NCBI GenBank assembly: GCA_015039365.1
Contig: WION01000700.1
Span: forward strand, 1 to 23,911
DNA length: 23,911 bases
Direction: 5' to 3'
DNA from: Amanita rubescens
Lineage: Eukaryota > Basidiomycota > Agaricomycetes > Agaricales > Amanitaceae
Part shown: positions 9,401 through 18,063 of the stretch, one piece after another
How the letters are laid out: each line of letters starts with the position of its first letter
Numbering within the stretch: position 1 is the stretch's first letter
The notes under the pieces: model-generated
What the model saw: only the letters and a program-made list of their open reading frames with translations
The model's database searches: none
Told to the model about the DNA's origin: nothing
Program-made: the position numbers and the translations under genes

Positions 9401-10925
9401 TTTGACACATTCCTCGTAAGAGACCTTTTTAATCGCATCCGACTCGCCTGTTGCACCTGATTCGTCGCACCGTACGTTGTGGCCACTTAGAAAAACGCCA
9501 TCGCAGGGCACGATTTCCCCTGGTTCCAACACCGCGATGTCCCCCACGACAACTTCCTAAAAACGACGGTGACTATTAGAATCCCGTAAATTACAAGGCC
9601 TCTACCTTGATGTCAATCAGTCTCTCAGTGCCGTCACGAAATACTTTAACACCACGCATATCCTTTTTCGCGTTCAATGACTGGAATTGCCGCTCCTTCT
9701 GCCAATCATTCAAAGAACCTACTACTACCTTAAACGCGGGATATTATTCAGAATCAGCCGAAATATGATACTCCTCGGTACTCACGACGATAACGATGGC
9801 TATTATGATCGCGACACCTTCGACCCAATCGACGGGTGGCTCGCCTTCTGGTCTCGGAGTTCCAAAATCCTGAAACAATCCTAGCGCCAAGGAAATAACC
9901 GCAGCAATTGATAATAATATCTGATTAAAAGGTAGGTTCTCAATCAAACAACATAGAAACGTGTAAAGCCTCACCAGAACTTTGTCGCCTAGTGCAGACC
10001 ACATTAAATAGAGTAGAGATTTGCTTTGTCGATGAGGGAGAATATTTTCTCCATAGACACGCCGCCTATCTTCTAGACTAGCATAATGAATTGGACTGTC
10101 GGGATCGTCTAAATTCGTTCGGACTTGCCCTGAAGGGTCCGTAAGACTAAGCTGAGGTAAACCACTTGATGCGGTGGGTGTATCATGTCGATGGGAAGCA
10201 TTCAAGGTCGCACCTCTTTCTGGTGGCTGTGTGGTAAGACCGTGGAATGGGTCTGTGCCTAGGCCTTGCAGGAGACTACTGGTTCCACCCAGTTGTGCTA
10301 ACGTTTCAATATTCTTCGGATCAAGCATTTGAGCCAACATATTGGGATCAAACGGAAAGGGGGCAGTGTCTACATGTTGGTCCGAGGGTGGAGTAGTGCC
10401 CGGGCCGAGGGCATTTGAACTGGGGTCGCCTTTCTCGCGAGGCGGCTCTGTCGATGAGGGAAACATGGGATATCCCCTCGAGTCGTTGACGTGGGTTGCT
10501 TCCGAAGTCGTTGATCCTAGTTGGGGCGACTTACCCTCCTGCCCAATACCGGGCTCAAGAAAATCCGTTACGCTGGCTTCGCGAGAAACTACGGAGCCTG
10601 GGTTTGAGTATGACCCATACTTGACGTCTGGTTGGTTGTACCGCAGCAAAGTAGAATTAGGAAAATGGGAAGACGAAAAGTCCGATATTGTTGGCGAGGG
10701 TGGGCAAGAGCCGTCTGTGGACTCAACAGTAGGAGATGCACGACCGTCACGAAAATTCGCATCCCGAGGCGACAATAGACTGGAATTGTTTGCTAAAGAG
10801 GATGGGGCATAGGTGCTAGCGTCGTCGACACCGTCGGGATGTTCGTCAAAAGCAGAAATAGAGTGAGAAAATTCGACAGTGATTTCTGGGATGCTCGCGG
10901 CATCGTCGGGGTCACGAAAAGACAT
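6422..10925 (-). CDS. P-type Ca2+-transporting ATPase, Pmc1/PMCA type (P2B)
   Basis: Exons (minus): 10925-9975, 9920-9786, 9728-9606, 9556-9253, 9206-9053, 8999-7102, 7052-6680, 6629-6422; 1381 aa. It uses ATP to drive Ca2+ out of the cytosol, in fungi usually into the vacuole. Seen in order: a Ser/Pro-rich N-terminal region of roughly 270 residues; RRRVYGENILP and LYLMWSALGDKVL before the first membrane pair; the actuator TGES (439-442); LNDLAELIAKIGSIAGL (M3); VAVPEGLPLAVTLA (M4, with E582); the phosphorylation site CTDKTGT (D624); the nucleotide-binding KGAS (777-780); TGDN (899-902); TGDGTNDGPALK (near 970-980); and QFQISTNVTAVV leading into M5-M10. All active-site residues checked are present. 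The family assignment rests on TPLQLKLNDLA and the long M2-M3 loop; organelle location is inferred. The gene is divergent from RAE1. Confidence 0.95.
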
Positions 10926-11106
10926 GTCGAGGGCGTGGCTGTCTGCAATGCAGTTCGAGTTTGCAAAGGAATGTGTTACTTATAAGGTTAAATATAGAAA
11001 TTGCTGTTGAGTTCCCGATCTGGAAATGCCACGCCAAGAACACGGCGTATAAGTAGTAGACTTGAGGCTATGTCGATATGAATGCTAGCTTGAGAAATTG
11101 ACACGA

Positions 11107-11193
11107 GGCCTTGTAGTCTAGAGGTACGATACTTGCTTTGGGCTTACTTATACGCGATTGCAAGTGGCCTGGGTTCGATTCCCAGCAAGGCCC
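11107..11193 (+). tRNA. tRNA-Pro (anticodon TGG) with 16-nt intron
   Basis: The acceptor GGCCTTG (11107-11113) pairs with CAAGGCC (11186-11192); the discriminator is C11193. The D arm is GTC-TAGAGGTAC-GAT. The anticodon stem CTTGC/GCAAG closes the loop TTTGGG(T), with anticodon TGG at 11139-11141. A 16-nt intron (11143-11158) sits between positions 37 and 38, the canonical eukaryotic site. The T arm CTGGG-TTCGATT-CCCAG is perfectly paired, and a TTTTT Pol III terminator follows at 11194-11198. Intron removed, the tRNA is 71 nt before CCA addition. Confidence 0.96.
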
Positions 11194-11198
11194 TTTTT
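11194..11198 (+). terminator. Pol III terminator of tRNA-Pro
   Basis: A run of five T residues on the coding strand directly follows the tRNA discriminator base, as usual for RNA polymerase III termination. Confidence 0.85.
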
Positions 11199-11288
11199 AT
11201 CTCCATAAAAGGAAAGGACCTGTTTTTAGGGGCCGATGTGAGACGACGCGCTTTGATTGTGTTGACAGCTTCGCTCTTGCCACATACC

Positions 11289-12762
11289 ATGGCCTTCTTC
11301 AGCACCGCGTCAACGACGCCAGGTGTTCAGGGCACAACATCGACCGCTGCTGAGAAAGATGTCGAGGTCCCTGAGCCGCCGACAGATTCCATATCATCTC
11401 TCGCATTCTCAACGCAGGCAGATTACCTGGCTGTAGGAAGTTGGGACAACAGTGTACGTGTTTTCTCAAGGCTCAGCAAAAAAAACACCTTCATCTTTCA
11501 ACTTTAGGTGCGAATCTATGAAGTGGGGGCTGGTGGCCAGACTCAAGGAAAGGCTATGTACCAGCACAGTGGGCCAGTATTAGGCGTATGCTGGAATAAG
11601 GTGCGTGTTATTCACGCATATGAACGCGTACTTCTAAGCATAATTCAGGAAGGTAACAAGGTTTTCTCCGGCGGCGCTGATAATGCTGGCCGCATGCTTG
11701 ACATTACAACTGGGCAATCAACTCAAGTCGCTCAACACGAAGGACCAGTGAAAGTGGTAAAGTGGATCGATGCTCCCCAGGCTGGCATTCTCGTTACAGG
11801 TAGTTGGGATAAAACTCTCAAGGTATGTAGTACAGAGGTCTTCGTATGACTGGTTTCAATCTGCCTTCTAGTATTGGGACCTCCGTTCATCTGCGCCCAT
11901 TGCAAGCGTCCAACTTCCAGAGCGCTGTTATACTCTTGATGTTCAATATCCGCTCATGGTCGTTGGTACTGCCGAAAGGCACATACAAATTTACAACTTG
12001 ACTAACCCAGGCGCTCCTTACAAGGTAACTGAAGGTTGAAATATTTCAAGCTCGTTATGCCTACCCCTTCATAGACCATGCAATCTCCCCTCAAGTGGCA
12101 GACGCGGGTTGTTTCTTGTTTTACCGCTTCACCGAACAGCGGCTTTGCAGTGGGCAGCGTAGAGGGAAGAGTGGCCATTCAGTTAGTTTCACTTTCGCGA
12201 TCTTCCACTCGACTTAATCCCTTTTGCAAAGATATATCGAAGATAAGGATAGCTCGTATGCCACCGTCATGTTTTCATCGTACATCTACTGATCATTTGC
12301 CCAGAAACAACTTCTCATTCAAATGTCACAGACGGGATTCAACGCCAAACTCAAAAGACCAGGCCCTTGTCTACGCTGTGAACGATATATCTTTCCATCC
12401 TGTTCATGGCACCTTTTCGACCTGCGGTTCGTATGTTCTTAACAATACGGACATCTCTGATTGTCTTTCAGGTTCTGATGGCACTATTCACTTCTGGGAC
12501 AAGGATGCCCGCACTCGGTTAAAAAGTAGGTGACAATGCATTCTGTTCTGATTGAGCCTTAGAAACTGTATTTCTAGCCTTCGATCCAGTCCCCGCTCCA
12601 ATCACAACCACAGCATTTAATCGCAACGGAACGGTGTTTGCGTATGCTGTCTCATACGATTGGTCCAAAGGACATTCCGGAATGTCACCTGGAATGACGA
12701 ATAAGCTTATGTTACATGCATGCAAAGACGATGAAGTCAAAAAGAGAGCTAGGAAACAATGA
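11289..12762 (+). CDS. RAE1: WD40 mRNA export factor Rae1/Gle2
   Basis: Exons: 11289-11453, 11508-11600, 11649-11822, 11872-12024, 12075-12181, 12232-12255, 12305-12426, 12472-12525, 12578-12762; 358 aa, near the 365-368 aa of Gle2 and human Rae1. It is a nuclear-pore-associated beta-propeller that binds the GLEBS motif of a nucleoporin and supports poly(A) RNA export; animal Rae1 also acts at the spindle. Family signatures: PPTDSISSL-type start, SWDNSVRIYEV, KVFSGGADNAGRMLD, VLVTGSWDKTLK-type repeat, GSVEGRVAIQYIEDKDS, FKCHR, AVNDISFHPVHGTF, GSDGTIHFWDKDARTRLK and AVSYDWSKGH near the end. The ATG at 11289 gives MAFFSTAS; an upstream in-frame ATG lies inside the tRNA and is discarded. Exon 6 is only 24 nt. 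The exon 7 donor is GTTCGT. A possible poly(A) signal AATAAA is at 12889-12894. Confidence 0.96.
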
Positions 12763-13077
12763 AACCATCGTATCGACAATGTCTTTTTTCTTCATGTTCA
12801 ATGCATTCGATTTGTTGGCTCCCTTACATATGTAAATACAAAGGTTTTTCTTGAGTGCACCAAATATTAATGCCGCGCCTCGCAAATCAATAAATCAATG
12901 GTAGTTCAAGGTCAAGGACGTCGGTTATACATATCATTGAAGAAGTTATTGCAGACCATTGCACTTTTCATACAGACCAATTTGCCAAGCTCGGCGGTGA
13001 CTATCCCACATTGCAAAAAGGTATCTAAACAGGTATCCAATCCCACCCAATCCATGGGCGTTAAAAAATTAAGCTGG
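12763..13077. other. Convergent intergenic stretch between RAE1 and the FHA gene
   Basis: It holds the 3' UTRs of both genes. AATAAA at 12889-12894 is a likely RAE1 poly(A) signal, 127 bp after its stop. No other gene or repeat is seen. Confidence 0.5.
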
Positions 13078-16000
13078 TCATTGTGTTTTAGTCCTTGTTC
13101 TTGCTCGGGTATTGCGTCGTGGGGCCTCGTCTTCGTTTTCTTCAACTTTAATCCGTGTCGTGGCCGTGTTCTTGGACGTTGGGGGGACCTGAGATCCCGT
13201 TGCCTTCCTGTTCCTAGTCATCTTGACTCTTACGCCCTCCTCGGGCACTGCCTTAGTGCGGCGCTTGTCCCGATTTCCTGGCTCATCCACCACTGAAACA
13301 CCTGACGGTGCAGTCGCAGGAGTTCTCCTGCCGCTTGCGCGCGTCACTGGCGTTTTTGTCGCAGCGAGAGACCTTCTCCCATCAATGTTGTCAACGGCGG
13401 TCGTCGCGGATCTAACCCTGCTATTCTTCACAGCCACAGGAATATCTGGTTCTTCCTTCACTTTTCGAGGTCTTCCTTTCCCTTTTGGTGTTGCTGCCCG
13501 CGCCCTGCGGGCAGTGGTAGCTCTTGCCTGACGGTCAAGACTATTCAAAGGCTCCTCTCCACTGTCACTGGTCATTTCTATCGGTTTGGGCCTACTGGTA
13601 GAGGCTACCGTACGTGTGCGCCTCGCTGGTGCTGATGCGGCAGCGCGAAGGGGACGCCCTCTTTTCGCCCTTGGTGCAGGTATTGAACGCACCTCACGAC
13701 CTTCTTCCTCGGTTTCCTGCTGGTCAACTACGTAGCCGTCCTCCGGCTCTAGTTCCTGGACATTGATAGCCGTTTCACTGATAATTCCCCGTCCTCTGGT
13801 AGGCGTTCTAATTGCCGTTCCAGACTCAGACCGCTGGGCCGAGTTTTCTTCAGATCCATCTTCACCGTCGTCATTACCACTAGCATGGTCAATTGACACC
13901 ATGGGTGCGATTTGACTACTCGGGCCTCGTCTGTTAGTGGGCAACGCTAGCTCTGGCTCGGCGGAGGCGTTCCGACCACGGGTTCGCGTACCGATTCGTG
14001 CCGTATGAGTGCTGGCAACGGGAACCTCGGAGGACGTAGGTTCGTTAACAAAATCGGATGGTATGGTGATGTCCTGCTCAAGGATGTCTCGAATATCATC
14101 ACTTGACCTTTCTATGTCTACAGGAGATTCCGGTCTCATCAATTGAGAGAAAGACTTCTGTATTATTATCAGCCCAAATGTTTACTTCGAAAAAATCACG
14201 TTCACATACTTCAACAATGTCATCATCAATTTCTTCTGAGGACTCCGTGCTAGTTTCTCTTGTTCCCGCCTTCGTGTCCTTTCTAATAATCAACCTCCTT
14301 TGCTCTGAGCTCCTCCCTAGGTTGGAGGAAGGTTTTTCTCTTGCGCCTTCACTCTTCTGGGTCGCCAGCTCAGTTTTCCCCCACAATTCATCGTCTTCGT
14401 CGATTCCTGTACTCGCAGGAAGACTAAACTCTGCCACGGAGAGTTTTCCCTTTTCTACGTCAGGAACCACTTGGGGAACCAGCAGCGTACTCCTCCTTCT
14501 CTTCATTTCTTCAACCGTGACTTTCATTCTTTCCAGTAAACACCTGGTGTCAACCTCATCGTCATCATCCTCTTCCTTTGTGTCTGGCTTTTCCTGAAAT
14601 ATTGAGCGCTTATCTTCTTGATCATCTTGAGAAAATGGGAGTCTCCTTGGCGTAACAGATGGATCACGACTTTGCTTGACTGGGCTAGTGCTGCTCTTCG
14701 TTGGTGACACCCCCATTCCCGGTATGCCTCCTACAAAAAATGTGTCTGCATCACGCAATGCGCTACGCCTACGTTCTTGAATGGCCTAGTCAGGCGATGC
14801 ATTTCTTGAGCAATAAATCACTGATGACAATGCAGGAGCAATCACCTTTCGTTCCTGGTCGTCTAACATTCTCCTTGTTTGTTTCGGCGTAACTTGGCCA
14901 GATGCGCGTGGCGTTCTCGCTGATGCATGCGAATGGTCCTCTAGTTCACCTAAATATGACGTGTGATAGTGTTGCTCTGCCTTGGGAGGAATAATTAAGT
15001 CTTTCACGCGCCACGGCATCTCGACCAGCATACGTCGCGGTTCGCCGCCTCCAACGGAGAATCTTATGCCTTTGGATTCAGTCATCACGGAACCTTCTGA
15101 TTCAATAGAGGCTTCGTTCCGAGGGTCCTGAGGGTCGAAAAGGTTCCGTGCTAGTGATACAATTTCCGGGGGGTGCCGTCTGGATCGTGGTTGAGGCGTC
15201 AAAAAGGCACCAAAGTTCTTGTTCATCGCAATTTTCGGGGATTGAACGGTTGGATCTTCATTCTCTAAATTTCTGTCACCATCCCCATATTTTTGTGGTG
15301 TAGAATACGTGATGAGACGTTCATCATGTCTTGGTGTCTTGTTGTCGTCGAATTGCACATTCTTGTAAAAAAAGAATATGTTACTTTAATCATCAGTCAC
15401 AGGATCAATTAACATACCTGGCTAGCATCACCCTCCGGCTTCGACAATACGCTCTGAGATCTCCAGGTCGGATCAGCCCTCCCCCTGGGTTTTGCTCGTT
15501 CAATTGTAGAGGTTTTCATATGATGGTCATCCGCATCCATAACGAGATCACTATGAACATTCTCATCGATAAAATTTTCATCCGGCTGTTCATGTTCATG
15601 CACGTCATCTAATTGGAAATCTTCGTCACTTGCTACTGCGCTGAGCACCTCTATCTCCTCCATTTCATCCTCTTGTTCTTTTTCAGCTCGCAGCACAGCC
15701 CGCTGTACACTGCGCATGAGGACTGCCCTATGTAAACTGTTCCTTGAGTTAGAGCGGGCCCGAGAAGGTGTTTGTGGTAGCTGTGTTGAGAAAGGTTGAG
15801 CATGATGTTGTGCGATGGAGAAGGGGGAAGCAGGATCGCTTGATATGGAGGATACTTTGACGTCTTCAAGAATTACGAGGTCTTTTTCCTCCTCAACGAC
15901 TTGAGGGTGGTTCCCTTCAACGAGGATAATATCCTCGTCATCGACTTCCTCTTCAAGATCCGTCAAGCTAGGCTGAGGTACGTTACTTAATGGCTGCCTA

Positions 16001-16663
16001 ACCGGACTCGAACTTCTTGAGCTGCTGCCGTGTGATAGAAGGGATGGTTTGAGGGGCGAACGAAGAAAGTTGTTCCTTAGTGGGCTTTGCAACACACGCA
16101 AGTTCTCTTCAGAATTTCGTGAAGGCCGAGGTGAAAATACTTGGGCTGAATTTATCATAGACAGACGTGGGGCTCGGTTGATTCCTAATGAATTGTTAGC
16201 AGTGCTTAAAGGCAATGCAACGTGGAACGAACGTATTGGAGACGCAAACAAGACAGCGCGAAGTTGTTTGGGAGGATATGTGAAACGGAACCGTTTGCCG
16301 TGGATCTCTATTTCGGAATTGTTGGTGAGGGGTATTGTCATAGGTGCACCAGTTGTATTCGGATATACCAAGCATCCATCGACCAGTAGGCCATGTTGTC
16401 CTAGCACGATTAGAAAAGCCTACGAGGCGTTATTTGGTATCCAGCGCAGCTAGAGTACTTACCTTGCGCTCTTCGAACACAATTTTGCAATGAACAGGAT
16501 CAACATCAGGATAGTACAAGCGAACGCCGCATTCGCGGTCACACCCAAAGGTGAGCTGCTCTGTGTCAATTCCGAAAGCTGTAACAACTATCGATGGGTC
16601 TTGTCGCTTGAGGAGGGAGATTGTGCCATAGCGTCCGATCTGAGATGTGTCGACGCTTTCCAT
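13078..16663 (-). CDS. FHA-domain nuclear protein with AT-hooks, Ki-67-like layout
   Basis: Exons (minus): 16663-16463, 16419-15418, 15361-14846, 14785-14210, 14157-13078; 1124 aa. The N-terminal ~110 residues are a forkhead-associated domain: GRYGTISLLKR, then LTFGCDRECGVRLYYPDVDPVHCKIVF (split here as residues 37-51 and 52-63), LLVDGCLVYPN and EIEIHGKRFRFTYPPK. The remainder is low-complexity, acidic and Ser/Pro-rich, and turns strongly basic at the C-terminus. That part carries two AT-hook cores, KRGRP (930-934) and KGRPRK (992-997), so chromatin or DNA contact is likely. KGIRF (498-502) fits the loose PP1-docking RVxF pattern. The canonical FHA Arg and Ser that hold phosphothreonine are replaced (C41, D55). 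I start at the first true ATG (16663); the frame stays open to 16693 but only with GTG. No specific function can be named. Confidence 0.85.
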
Positions 16664-18063
16664 CGGGGTTGCAAGAGCCGCAACACACGTCACAGGTCCT
16701 GTGGGTCACGTGCTGTGACATGTCGTGGACGTGACGCTCACACTGCGCTTTCTTTTTTTTAATTAATGGTATGCCGTGAATCATAATTGGACGAGGCGCT
16801 TTCGGTACTTCCTTTTGGGAAAGTCCCAAATTTTCGTTGGAGTGAATACGGCTTGATAGAGACATTTCGTACTTGAAGCAGAGGTACGGTGCGTTCAATA
16901 CAAAGGGATTATCATTCAGGCAAATATGATCGAGAATTTTCGATGACAACTGAAAAATGGCTACGGACCGATGATATATGATACTACGAGTAGCTATATT
17001 CCAGTGCGATACATCGACAAGGGTTCTACGACTTGTAAAACGATTAGATGCTCATTGACCAGCAACCTGGCTTGGATCTCGTGTTAATCTTAGAGTTCCA
17101 GCCTGCACGTAATCATCGGCAGTGACCTCATTGGGATTCCGGCTCGGTAACACAAGTAGGGGCGCCGCATCTATATCCGCTAGTCCCAAGAGAATCGTAT
17201 CGCCCTGAAGGGATAACAATGATTCTTCCAGCAAAACATACCAACGCTAGACCTGGTATGTCACCTATGACCCTAGAATTAAGAAGACCCGTATAATGAC
17301 TCTCCTACTCATTTGCGGTGGTGTTTAAACAACTGAGGGAAAGATAATGACTTCCGAAATTTCGCTATGGGTTAGAAGTGTTAGAAGGGAAACCAGCGCT
17401 GTAAAATAACTGGACTTCCACGCAAGTGCTGCAGGATTGTCAAGCTTGAATACAGACTAGGACTGCCGCGTACAAAGACCAATTTGCCGTGTTTGGGATC
17501 AGGGGGCTTCCTCGGTGGTGATATACGACGATGGACGGAACAATTAAAGACTGTCGCGAGGATACTGTCCCCTTTATTCCTGTAATGCAACATGTGGACC
17601 GTGGTCTATTCAGATATATATTCGACGGTGCATCACGTACGGCCGTTGCAGCTCCAGCGGAGTTGTTCATTATTACTGTGAGAATCAGAGCAATCCTTGC
17701 AGCGCCCTCAACGACAACATAGAAAGCGTATAGAACTCCGTAACGAGACAGGATAGAAGACACGAAATATGATGGGGGCTACGCCGGTTCGGGTTTCAGG
17801 TAAGTGGTTCAGGCACTGCAGGCCAGTTCAATATGTGGGCAAAAATGACACTTGGGAGAATTTTGTTCAGATAAAAAGAGCCGATTTTCCAAAATCGTAC
17901 GGCTCTACAGTGGCGTGGCGTTAACATCAGTATCAACACGGGAACCAGGAGCGAAGTAGGCATGTTATGACGAATGACCCAATATTTATGATTCATCACA
18001 GAAAAACATGTCGGTCTTTAACCCACAGTGGATGATAAGGTTGGGGACAGAAGAGTAGAGATG
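16664..18063. other. Gene-poor 1.4-kb stretch
   Basis: No confident gene is visible. The right side of the FHA gene (16664-17040) shows only short frames. The section 17052-17999 contains short minus-strand frames with hydrophobic segments that could be a decayed or multi-exon gene (separate entry). No tRNA or mobile-element hallmark is seen. Confidence 0.4.
17052..17763 (-). pseudogene. Possible remnant of a small membrane-protein gene
   Basis: On the minus strand an ATG at 17763 opens MSSILSRYGVLYAFYVVVEG and a hydrophobic stretch. Splicing from a GTAATA donor after ILT to the TAG near 17594 would give TTVHMLHYRNKGDSIL and continue to a stop near 17381. Such a TM-loop layout recalls multi-span proteins of Agaricomycetes, but I cannot name a family. 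A further frame at 17234-17052 (DAAPLLVLPSRNPNEVTADD) looks protein-like but is not joined by an obvious splice pair. Stops between the pieces suggest decay, or my model is wrong. Treat as tentative. Confidence 0.2.

Larger units (their letters stand above)
10926..11288. promoter_or_regulatory. Divergent promoter region between Ca2+-ATPase and RAE1, holding tRNA-Pro
   Basis: Only 363 bp separate the two start codons, and a tRNA gene occupies 87 bp of it. The ATPase side has 181 bp before the tRNA; the RAE1 side has 95 bp after it. I see no unambiguous TATA box or named factor site. The arrangement places a Pol III gene between two Pol II promoters. Confidence 0.5.

Noticed and set aside
10342..10812. 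156-codon plus-strand frame opposite the Ca2+-ATPase N-terminus
   Set aside because: It is a shadow of the low-complexity Ser/Pro-rich exon and shows no protein signature.
11133..11288. Upstream in-frame extension of RAE1
   Set aside because: The upstream ATG lies inside tRNA-Pro; the ATG at 11289 matches the expected length and N-terminus.
14103..14597. 164-codon plus-strand Ser-rich frame opposite the FHA gene
   Set aside because: It is the antisense of an acidic/Ser-rich coding exon; composition explains it.
16664..16693. Longer N-terminus for the FHA protein
   Set aside because: The frame is open, but the only upstream start is GTG; the first ATG is at 16663, directly before the conserved GRYG strand.
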